A DNA stretch of 64,000 nucleotides, taken from NCBI GenBank assembly GCA_045636125.1, contig JAZTWX010000020.1, positions 62,001 through 126,000 on the forward strand, written 5' to 3'. Below are positions 23,812 through 31,583 of this stretch, in pieces. This stretch comes from HGM04593 sp045636125. GTDB lineage: Bacteria > Bacteroidota > Bacteroidia > Bacteroidales > Bacteroidaceae. Made by a program: the position numbers and the translations under genes. The first letter of the stretch is position 1, and each line of letters starts with the position of its first letter. The notes below the pieces were generated by a model. The model worked only from the letters and a program-made list of their open reading frames with translations, was not told the DNA's origin and did not search any database.

Positions 23812-24598
23812 TTTCCTTTTTATAAATAATAAGGGGTATTGTGAATATTGATTTTTTATTGCTGGGAGAACTTATATTAAGGCTACATTCTTCTTTTGGA
23901 AAGGAGCTGCCCACAGGGTTGAGGAGTTGAAATCTTTAATATAACTTGCGCTTTGCTCACTCATGTTGGGAATATAAATATTCCATCAGTCACAAACAAC
24001 ACTCACCCCTGTTCATAACAACAGTTATAACTGTTAATAACAATGTTGAAAACATATTAATAACTCAGTTAAAAAAAGTGGTAATTCAACTTTGAAAAAA
24101 CGTGAAAACGATTAAGCCGACAGCAAAAGCAAAAACCCAAATTATATTACCACTTTTTTACAATAACTTTTCAGTATGTTCTTAACAGCAAAAGAGAGTA
24201 AAAAAGAGATAAAACAATCAAAAGCAAGGTTATAAACAGGCTGTTAATAACCACAAAATAGGTATTAAAAATCAATACTTTACACAAAAACAAGCTGTTG
24301 ATAACGTAATCATATTACACAATAACTTAAAAAACAATACTTTTTCAAAAAACTTGTCGACACTTTCAACCGACTTTATTATTGTTGTTGATTATTTTTA
24401 ATTTTATAAGAAAGGAATATATATAATAAATGTGGTTGAAAACCCACTATAGACAACGGCTGCAAAAAATAAGCACAATAAATAACCCAAACAAAAAGCC
24501 ATTATGCGCGCTACACGGGCATTTTCTCTGCTATAATGGCAATTACCTTATATATTATATAAAACTCAACAGAAAGCTCCTGACAGCCTTGTAAAGAT
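23812..24598. other. candidate replication origin (oriC): AT-rich gene-free region with DnaA-box-like 9-mers
   Basis: No gene can be read in these 790 bases, which are very AT-rich. Several 9-mers resemble the DnaA box TGTGGATAA: TGTTCATAA (24010-24018), TGTTAATAA (24032-24040 and 24242-24250), TGTTGATAA (24296-24304, one mismatch), TGTTGATTA (24386-24394), TGTTGAAAA (24044-24052) and, inverted, TTATAAACA (24230-24238). A palindrome CAGTTATAACTG lies at 24022-24033. Tracts such as 24410-24430 and 24548-24563 are nearly pure A/T and could unwind. Hand counts suggest the + strand is richer in C/A to the left and in G/T to the right, as at an origin. Strong terminators shield both sides. dnaA is not in the window. 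This is an inference and not a proven origin. Confidence 0.5.
24070..24160. repeat. inverted repeat inside the candidate origin
   Basis: TAAAAAAAGTGGTAAT at 24070-24085 reappears inverted as ATTACCACTTTTTTA at 24146-24160 (15 bases perfect except for A-run length). The arms are 60 bases apart. This is too far for an ordinary terminator and is a possible paired protein-binding site. Confidence 0.6.
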
Positions 24599-24599
24599 A

Positions 24600-24636
24600 C
24601 AAAAAAAGCGGCCGTGGCAAAAGCCATAGCCGCTAT
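24600..24636 (-). terminator. terminator of the leuS-yitT-rdgB-porZ operon
   Basis: On the minus strand AGCGGC-TATGGC pairs with GCCA-CGGCCGCT (24634-24607) with small internal mismatches and a TTTT loop, followed by a T-run. It lies 26 bases after the porZ stop. Confidence 0.88.
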
Positions 24637-24660
24637 AATTTCAGGTGGTGCGTCGTACCC

Positions 24661-26964
24661 CTATCGTGTGATTAGAATTTTTGTGGCAACACCCTCGTTT
24701 CCCTCCTCATCGTATGTGAGTACATAATAAACTCCGCTCGGTACTTTTTCTCCTTTTGCGTTTCGTCCGTTCCAGTTAAACTGTCCTCCGTTCGAAACAC
24801 CTTCTGCAATCAAATATCCGGCCGTGTCGACTATTTTTACCTCGCAATCGAATGTGAGTCCAACTATTGAAATATTTCCGCTGTACGAGGCTTTTACGGG
24901 GTTAGGGAAGGCGTGTACACTACCCTCTTGCAGTTTCTTTTCGGGGCGGGTTGCATCGCTTGCATAGCTCACAATTCCCCCGTCGGTTCCAATAAATACC
25001 TCTCCGCTACTACCGTTCACAGCAATGCTTGTTATTTCGTTCGATGGTAGTGGTGAATTCTCTGTAGTAAAGTGGTGTATACACTCTATTCCATCGGCAC
25101 TCAAAAGGTATATTCCATTATTCTTTGTGCCCACCCATTTGCGGTCGGCACCATCGGTGGCAATAGCAGTTACAATAGCACCATTCAAGAGATAGTCGGC
25201 AAGGTTGCTGCCATCGTTGCGTGGTACTTTTATTTGAGTGAAAATGCCGTCGTCGAAAAACTTTTTAGGGTTGTCAATAACAAAAAGTCCGTTGTCGGTT
25301 CCCACCCATATAGCACCGTTCCTGTCCTCATTTATGCAGAATACAGTGTATATTGTGTAGTTTATTCCATCCTGATTGGTGAAATTATGAAGCCACAATT
25401 TTGTATTGTCGTCGCTTGTGTCGAAGGGTGTGTTGTTCTGTTTTGCACAGAAGAGGCCTGCGTTGTCACCACCTTGCAGTGAGGTAACCCACAACCATCC
25501 TCGCGAGTCGATGAGAAGGTCGACCATTGTTTCGAATTCTGCAATCTCGGCATAATGGAGTTCTTCCCAATTGCGGTCGTTCTTGAGTACTTTAACAATG
25601 TTTTTACCGTGGGTGTTTGTGAGCCACAGGTTGCCCTTTGAATCGAATTTCACGCGAGGCACGCGAATATAGTTCTTGGCGTTTGAATGATCTTTGCCAA
25701 GAGGGCTTTCGAGGGGGCTTTCGATGTTATACACTGTTACAAGTTCTCCGTTGCGGAATTCATACAATCCTTGTCCGTAGGAGCCGGCAAAGTAGTGTCC
25801 CTCTTCGAGCGGGTCTTCATCAATAGATGTTATGTTTACAAATTTATACCCTGTTTGCGATTTAATATTGTCGGCATTGAAATTGGTCCATCTATCGCCG
25901 GAGTAGTCATACTCCATTATGGTACCAGGGTTGGATGTTATATCAAAATAGTCCAGTGTACCGTCGACAACAAGCAATTTGTCGTCGCTTGTGAATTTCA
26001 TATACGCACAAAGGTTTCTCACCGGAGCATTTGGGAGAATGTAATTTTCTCCGTCGACAAAGCTGTTGCCCTCTATCTTGCTTTGCACAACTCCTTTCGT
26101 TCCCTTGCAGCTCCAGAATATATCTCCGTCGGGGAAAAGGTAATTTGTATCGTTGCCTGTTGCGTAGATTTTTACATCGTTTCCAATTATTGCAAACTTT
26201 TCTTTCCACCCAATGTACACTTTATTGTCCTTTTCGTAGAGGTATTTGAAGGCTCTTGTTGTGTTATGTAGCTGTGTAAATTCGTTTTTAGTGTGGTTGT
26301 AGCTGCTCACTCCTTTTTTTTCGATAACGCACAGTAATTCCCCCCCTACGCTGCCGAAAGAGAGTATTTTTTCGCTACTTATCTTCTCCCAATTATTCTT
26401 GTCCAGAAGGTTTGCTGTGAGTGAGCCTTTGAACATTCCCTCATCGGTACCAATGAAAATGTGGTTGTCGAAAATGTAGCTGCAATGAGTGTTGCGGTTT
26501 TGGTTGTATGTATTTGAGAATTCGAGCTTCTCAATGTCAAAAACCACTACTCCGAAACTGGTGCTTATATAGGCGGTAGTTTCGTTTATATAGAGGTCGT
26601 TTATTGTTTTCGATGCAAGTACCTTGTTCTTGAAGTCGATTACGTTGTAAACATAACCGTCGGGGTAGAGAATATCTATATTGGCGTTCTTGTATATGAT
26701 TACAAGCGCGCCGTTCTTTTTACAATAACCTATCTTTGCAATATCGTAGTCGCTTAAATTGTCCAGTGTGTTGTATTGGTACAATTCACCGTCCTCTTTG
26801 TCGTATGAAAAGAGTGCGCCCGATGCAAGCACATATACCTTCTCTCCCACTACCAGGCAGTGAGTGGCATCGTTGTACGATGTGTGTAAGCGCCAATCTC
26901 CTGTGCCGGCCTTTGCTGCGAGCCAGAGAAAAAGAAGAGTTATTGCAAAAAGATTTCTAATCAT
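24661..26964 (-). CDS. porZ: type IX secretion system protein PorZ (beta-propeller)
   Basis: PorZ belongs to the cell-surface attachment complex of the type IX secretion system. A signal peptide is visible (MIRNLFAITLLFLWLAAKAG). Then come beta-propeller repeats of the two-component-regulator type (GDWRLHTSYNDATH, YISTSFGVVVFDIEKLEF, IFIGTDEGMFKGS, GAIWVGTDNGLFVID, KWVGTKNNGIYLL, EVFIGTDGGIVSY). The last 85 residues (from AFPNPVKASYSGNISIVG to GVATKILITR) form a T9SS C-terminal sorting-type domain. Length 767 is close to Porphyromonas PorZ (about 776). Its start overlaps the rdgB stop by 8 bases. The other T9SS genes are not in the window, so the system itself cannot be shown complete. Confidence 0.88.
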   Translation of the reverse strand: MIRNLFAITLLFLWLAAKAGTGDWRLHTSYNDATHCLVVGEKVYVLASGALFSYDKEDGELYQYNTLDNLSDYDIAKIGYCKKNGALVIIYKNANIDILYPDGYVYNVIDFKNKVLASKTINDLYINETTAYISTSFGVVVFDIEKLEFSNTYNQNRNTHCSYIFDNHIFIGTDEGMFKGSLTANLLDKNNWEKISSEKILSFGSVGGELLCVIEKKGVSSYNHTKNEFTQLHNTTRAFKYLYEKDNKVYIGWKEKFAIIGNDVKIYATGNDTNYLFPDGDIFWSCKGTKGVVQSKIEGNSFVDGENYILPNAPVRNLCAYMKFTSDDKLLVVDGTLDYFDITSNPGTIMEYDYSGDRWTNFNADNIKSQTGYKFVNITSIDEDPLEEGHYFAGSYGQGLYEFRNGELVTVYNIESPLESPLGKDHSNAKNYIRVPRVKFDSKGNLWLTNTHGKNIVKVLKNDRNWEELHYAEIAEFETMVDLLIDSRGWLWVTSLQGGDNAGLFCAKQNNTPFDTSDDNTKLWLHNFTNQDGINYTIYTVFCINEDRNGAIWVGTDNGLFVIDNPKKFFDDGIFTQIKVPRNDGSNLADYLLNGAIVTAIATDGADRKWVGTKNNGIYLLSADGIECIHHFTTENSPLPSNEITSIAVNGSSGEVFIGTDGGIVSYASDATRPEKKLQEGSVHAFPNPVKASYSGNISIVGLTFDCEVKIVDTAGYLIAEGVSNGGQFNWNGRNAKGEKVPSGVYYVLTYDEEGNEGVATKILITR

Positions 26965-27538
26965 AATTTTCCCTTATATAATTGCTCAGTTTTTCGGTGG
27001 CTCTGTATCGGTGGCTTATGCGGTTCTTCTCCTCGCTGCCCATTTGTGCAAAGCTCTGCGAGTAACCTTCGGGAATAAAGATGGGGTCGTATCCGAAACC
27101 GGCCTCGCCCATTTTCCCTGTGCTTATTGTGCCCTTTACAATGCCGTCGAAAGTAAATTCTCTGTTATTTATAATTAACGCAATAACTGTGCGAAATTGT
27201 GCGTTGCGGTTATTTTCCCCTGTTAAATTATGTAACAGCTTCTGCATATTGGCTTCGGAATTACACTCCTCGCCTGCGTAGCGTGCCGAATATACTCCGG
27301 GAGTACCGCCAAGAGCCTCCACTTCGAGCCCTGTGTCGTCGGCAAAGCAGTTGCAATTATATTTTTCGCTCACCCAGCGGGCTTTAATGAGCGCATTTTC
27401 CTCGAGTGTAGCACCTGTTTCGGGAATATCGTCGTGGCAACCTATCTCGGCAAGCGAGAGTACCTCTACCCTGCTGCCGAGAATATCCTTCACCTCCTGG
27501 AGTTTATGTCTGTTGTTTGTGGCAAATACTAATTTCAT
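26957..27538 (-). CDS. rdgB: XTP/dITP diphosphatase (RdgB/HAM1)
   Basis: The enzyme hydrolyses dITP, XTP and other deaminated purine nucleotides to keep them out of DNA. The N-terminal LVFATNNRHKLQEVKDIL binds nucleotide. SLAEIGCHDDIPETGATLEENA and FADDTGLEVEALGGTPGVYSARYAG hold the catalytic Asp and metal ligands. GFGYDPIFIPEGY and SHRYRA complete the family pattern. Length 193 is normal. The ATG overlaps the yitT stop (ATGA at 27538-27535) and its end overlaps the porZ start, so all three are translationally coupled. Confidence 0.96.
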   Translation of the reverse strand: MKLVFATNNRHKLQEVKDILGSRVEVLSLAEIGCHDDIPETGATLEENALIKARWVSEKYNCNCFADDTGLEVEALGGTPGVYSARYAGEECNSEANMQKLLHNLTGENNRNAQFRTVIALIINNREFTFDGIVKGTISTGKMGEAGFGYDPIFIPEGYSQSFAQMGSEEKNRISHRYRATEKLSNYIRENYD

Positions 27539-28497
27539 TTTTCGCTGTTCTGTTTTTCTTCCTCTTCGATTTTAAGCTTTATTTTCTTTGCTTTTATCTT
27601 GTCGAAACCGTTACCGTATACCCCCATTACTTTCGATTGTGAAATGAGCGCGTTGGGGTCAATCTGCTTGACCATGCTGAAAAGCTGGTTCGACTGGTTG
27701 GCTCTTGTGAGGGTTGTTATAACCTTTCCCTCTTTTTTAGAGTAGAAGCCTACAGAATCGAGCAGTGTTACACCACGTTTAAGCTGGCGGGTAATGTAGT
27801 AACCAATCTCTTCGTATTTGCTCGAGAATATAAAGAACTGCACCATCTGGCGGTTGCTGTTCACCATATAATCGAGCGAGAGGTTTATCACCACAAGTGT
27901 AATGTATCCGTAGAACATTCGCGAAAGGCTTGCCGAAATATTGTCGGGTGAAATGATAAAGAAACTGCTTGTGATGATAAACGTGTCGACATATAACATT
28001 GCACGGCCAAAACTAACATCTTTGTATTTGTTTACAATGGCTGCAATAATATCCACTCCACCGGTGCTACCGTTGTTCAAAAAGCATATAGCAATTGCAA
28101 TTCCTGTGAATATAGAACCCACAAGACAGGCTTCGAGTTGTTTGTCGGGGCCTAAAATTGTAAATGCATTATAGTCTTTGAATATTACTTCCGTTATACT
28201 GAGAAGTATTGTCATACAGAATATTGCATAAATGGTTTTTATGCAGAATTTCCAACCAAGTATCTTTATTGCTATTATAATGAGTACCGAGTTTATTGCA
28301 AAGTAAACATATTGCATTGAAATACCCACAGAGTATTGTACTATAGCTCCAATACCGGTTACCCCACCAATAAGGAATTCATATGGGCTCATAAAGAAAT
28401 TCCAAGTGAATGCATACAGGGCCAATCCTAAGGTAATCATTATGTAGTTTTTTACCTCGGACATTATTGACGGGCGCGGAAAAGAAAATTTAGCCAT
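27535..28497 (-). CDS. YitT family membrane protein with C-terminal DUF2179 domain
   Basis: Five to six hydrophobic segments fill residues 15-190, including LGLALYAFTWNFFMSPYEFLIGGVTG (first helix) and IAICFLNNGSTGGVDIIAAIV. The GG-TG loops are typical of YitT. The C-terminal 90 residues (GYYITRQLKRGVTLLDSVGFYSKKE, KVITTLTRANQ) form the cytoplasmic DUF2179 domain, a small alpha/beta domain that resembles nitrogen-PII-like regulators. Function is unknown in this family. It is 49 bases downstream of leuS. Confidence 0.9.
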   Translation of the reverse strand: MAKFSFPRPSIMSEVKNYIMITLGLALYAFTWNFFMSPYEFLIGGVTGIGAIVQYSVGISMQYVYFAINSVLIIIAIKILGWKFCIKTIYAIFCMTILLSITEVIFKDYNAFTILGPDKQLEACLVGSIFTGIAIAICFLNNGSTGGVDIIAAIVNKYKDVSFGRAMLYVDTFIITSSFFIISPDNISASLSRMFYGYITLVVINLSLDYMVNSNRQMVQFFIFSSKYEEIGYYITRQLKRGVTLLDSVGFYSKKEGKVITTLTRANQSNQLFSMVKQIDPNALISQSKVMGVYGNGFDKIKAKKIKLKIEEEEKQNSEK

Positions 28498-28546
28498 AAT
28501 AGTTTCTTTTTTGTCGTTTTACAACTCTCTATTGCTCTCTAGGGTA

Positions 28547-31378
28547 TTAAATTACCACGTTAACAATTTTCTTGGGTACAATGATTACCTTCTTTATAGG
28601 TTTGTTCTCAATGTATCGTTTGCTGTTATCGTCGGCAAGAACGGCTGCTTCAATATCGGCATTTGTGGCATCGGCTGCAAATTCCATAGTGAAGCGGGCT
28701 TTTCCGTTGAACGATATTGTGTACTTTATAGTATCCTCTTTCAGGTACTCCTCGTTGAAGGTAGGCCACTGTGCGTCGCACACAGTTGTTGTGTGTCCCA
28801 TCTTCTCCCACAACTCTTCGCTTATGTGGGGTGCAAAGGGAGCGAGCAGCACAACAAATTGCTCGAGAATCTCTTTCTTGTTACATTTGAGTGTGCCGAG
28901 TTCGTTTGCGCATATCATAAACGCACTTACTGTGGTGTTGTATGAGAATGCGGGAATATCCTCGGTGGTCTTTTTAATGAGCTTGTGAAGCGATTTGAGC
29001 TCCTCTTTTGTTGCAGGTTCGTCGGTAACAATGTAATTGTCGTTCTTGTCAAAGAACATACCCCAGAACTTGCGCAAGAAGCGGTGACAACCGTCTATTC
29101 CGTTTGTATCCCAGGGTTTCGACTGTTCAACGGGGCCAAGGAACATCTCGTAAAGACGCAAGGTGTCGGCACCATACTTTTCTACAATTGTGTCGGGGTT
29201 GACAACGTTGAACATTGATTTACTCATCTTCTCCACTGCCCAACCGCAAATGTATTTGTCGTTTTCGAGGATGAATTCGGCGTTGGCATATTCGGGGCGC
29301 CAAGCGCGGAAAGCCTCAATGTCGAGCACATCGTTTGTTACAATATTCACATCAACGTGCAAGGGAGTTACGTCGTAATCCTTTGAAAGGTTGAGCGACA
29401 CGAATGTATTTGTGTCCTTTATGCGGTATACAAAGTTACTGCGGCCCTGTATCATTCCCTGGTTCACAAGCTTCTGGAAGGGCTCTTCCTTAACGCTTAC
29501 TCCAAGGTCGAAAAGGAACATATTCCAGAAACGTGAGTAAATGAGGTGGCCTGTAGCGTGCTCGGTTCCACCAACGTAAAGGTCCACATTCTGCCAGTAG
29601 TTATCGGCTTTTTCCGACACGATAGCATCGTGGTTGCGGGGGTCCATATAACGCAGGTAGTATGCGCTTGAGCCTGCAAAGCCGGGCATTGTGTTGAGCT
29701 CGAGGGGGAATATTGTTTCGTTGTTTATGTTATCCTTGCTCACGACACTGTTGGTTGTTGTGTCCCATGCCCACATTTTTGCGTGTCCCAACGGGGGCTC
29801 GCCACTTTCTGTGGGGAGGAATTTTTCAACATCGGGGAGCTCAAGGGGCAAGCACTCTTCGGGTATGGGGGTTGCAATGCCGTTCTTGTAATATATGGGG
29901 AAAGGCTCGCCCCAGTAACGCTGGCGGCTGAAGATTGCGTCGCGCAAGCGGTAGTTCACCTTTACACGGCCCAGTTTGTTCTCGGTAACATATTTTTTTG
30001 TTGCAGCAATAGCCTCTTTCACTGTGAGGCCGTTGAGGTTGAGCTTGCAGTCACTGAACTGTGCTGTGGGAGAGTTTGTCATTATACCCTCTTTTGCGTC
30101 GAAGCTCTCGTTGCTCACGTCGCAACCCTCAATGAGCGGGCGTATTTCAATGCCGAAGTGTTTTGCAAAAGCGTAGTCGCGGCTGTCGTGTGCGGGAACG
30201 GCCATAATGGCTCCTGTTCCATAGCCTGCAAGCACATAGTCGCTCACCCACACGGGAATATCCTCGCCAGTGAGGGGGTTTATTGCGTAAGAACCTGTGA
30301 ATACACCTGTTACGTTGCGGTCAATCATACGCACACGCTCGGTGCGTTTCTTTGTGCGGTCGAGGTAAGCTTCAACAGCCTCTTTCTGGTCGGCTGTGGT
30401 GAGCTGCTGCACAAGCTCGCTTTCGGGAGCAAGAACCATAAAGGTTACACCGAACACTGTGTCGGCGCGTGTGGTGAATATAGTGAATTCAATGTCGCTG
30501 TCCTTAATGTGGAACTGCATTTCGGTTCCCTCGCTGCGGCCTATCCAGTTGCGCTGTGTCTCTTTGAGAGAGTCGGTCCAGTCGATATTGTCGAGTCCGT
30601 CGAGCAGGCGCTGTGCATATGCCGACACGCGCAAGCACCACTGTTTCATCTTTTTCTGAACAACGGGGAAGCCTCCGCGCTCCGACACTCCGTCTACAAC
30701 CTCATCGTTGGCAAGTACTGTTCCCAGCTGTGGGCACCAGTTTACCATTGTTTCGTTGAGGAACGCTATGCGGTAGTTCATGAGCAGCTCCTGTTGTTCA
30801 TTTTCGTTCATTGCGTTCCACTCGGCTGCCGAAACAAGAACCTCTCTTGTGCAGGCTGCGTTAATGTTCGCACTACCCTCTTTTGAGAGTTTTTCAACAA
30901 GCTCGCCAATTGGTTTGCAGCATTTTGCGGCATTGTCGTAATAGTGGTTGAACATTTTTATGAATGCCCACTGTGTCCAGTGGTAGTATTCGGCGTCACA
31001 GGTTCTTATCTCGCGGTCCCAGTCGAAACAGAAACCAATCTTGTCGAGCTGTTCGCGGTAGCGGTTAATATTGTGCTCGGTTGTAATTGCGGGGTGCTGT
31101 CCTGTCTGTATTGCATATTGCTCGGCGGGGAGGCCGTATGCGTCGTAACCCATAGGGTTAAGCACGTTATATCCCTGCAGACGTTTGAAACGTGCAAAAA
31201 TATCCGATGCTATATATCCCAGAGGGTGGCCTACGTGAAGGCCTGCTCCCGACGGATAAGGGAACATATTAAGGACATAGAATTTCTTTTTATCTTCGTT
31301 CTCTACTACACGATAGGTTTTGTTTTCTCTCCATCGTTGTTGCCACTTCTGCTCAATTTCGTTAAAATTGTATCCCAT
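28547..31378 (-). CDS. leuS: leucyl-tRNA synthetase
   Basis: This class I synthetase charges tRNA-Leu. The HIGH motif is HVGH at residues 48-51 (YPSGAGLHVGHPLG). The CP1 editing domain follows at about 230-430 with the threonine-rich TIFTTRADTVFG and the catalytic aspartate region VPAHDSRDYAF. KMSKS is present as EKMSKSMFN. The anticodon-binding and C-terminal domains complete 943 residues. The start at 31378 (MGYNFNEIEQ) agrees with the family; the upstream ATG at 31408 would add ten atypical residues. It heads the operon leuS-yitT-rdgB-porZ. Confidence 0.96.
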   Translation of the reverse strand: MGYNFNEIEQKWQQRWRENKTYRVVENEDKKKFYVLNMFPYPSGAGLHVGHPLGYIASDIFARFKRLQGYNVLNPMGYDAYGLPAEQYAIQTGQHPAITTEHNINRYREQLDKIGFCFDWDREIRTCDAEYYHWTQWAFIKMFNHYYDNAAKCCKPIGELVEKLSKEGSANINAACTREVLVSAAEWNAMNENEQQELLMNYRIAFLNETMVNWCPQLGTVLANDEVVDGVSERGGFPVVQKKMKQWCLRVSAYAQRLLDGLDNIDWTDSLKETQRNWIGRSEGTEMQFHIKDSDIEFTIFTTRADTVFGVTFMVLAPESELVQQLTTADQKEAVEAYLDRTKKRTERVRMIDRNVTGVFTGSYAINPLTGEDIPVWVSDYVLAGYGTGAIMAVPAHDSRDYAFAKHFGIEIRPLIEGCDVSNESFDAKEGIMTNSPTAQFSDCKLNLNGLTVKEAIAATKKYVTENKLGRVKVNYRLRDAIFSRQRYWGEPFPIYYKNGIATPIPEECLPLELPDVEKFLPTESGEPPLGHAKMWAWDTTTNSVVSKDNINNETIFPLELNTMPGFAGSSAYYLRYMDPRNHDAIVSEKADNYWQNVDLYVGGTEHATGHLIYSRFWNMFLFDLGVSVKEEPFQKLVNQGMIQGRSNFVYRIKDTNTFVSLNLSKDYDVTPLHVDVNIVTNDVLDIEAFRAWRPEYANAEFILENDKYICGWAVEKMSKSMFNVVNPDTIVEKYGADTLRLYEMFLGPVEQSKPWDTNGIDGCHRFLRKFWGMFFDKNDNYIVTDEPATKEELKSLHKLIKKTTEDIPAFSYNTTVSAFMICANELGTLKCNKKEILEQFVVLLAPFAPHISEELWEKMGHTTTVCDAQWPTFNEEYLKEDTIKYTISFNGKARFTMEFAADATNADIEAAVLADDNSKRYIENKPIKKVIIVPKKIVNVVI

Positions 31379-31549
31379 TTTATGTATATATTGTTTGTTT
31401 TTATTCATTTTCTCTATTACTATCTACTAAAGTAGATGTAATAACTTGCAAAAATATATAAAAAATGGAGTAATTGAATAAATGTTCCCTGAATTTGTTT
31501 TTTAATACCCTTTTTTGCTTTTTATCGGGTTTTTTTCGGCAAAAAAAGT

Positions 31550-31557
31550 TATCTTCG
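31550..31557 (+). promoter_or_regulatory. putative -7 element for mutS
   Basis: TATCTTCG, one mismatch from TAnnTTTG, lies 27 bases before the ATG at 31584 in the divergent leuS-mutS spacer. The same variant occurs upstream of recR and dapB. Confidence 0.4.
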
Positions 31558-31583
31558 CATCTTATTAAGTGACTTTTTTATTT

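Noticed and set aside
23756..24660. Replication terminus or convergent intergenic region instead of an origin
   Set aside because: Neighbouring genes converge, which would suit a terminus, but the strand composition (C/A left, G/T right on the + strand) and DnaA-like boxes point the other way. Gene direction alone is a weak indicator here.
29783..30886. 367-codon + strand frame inside leuS
   Set aside because: It is an antisense shadow of the leuS editing and catalytic domains.
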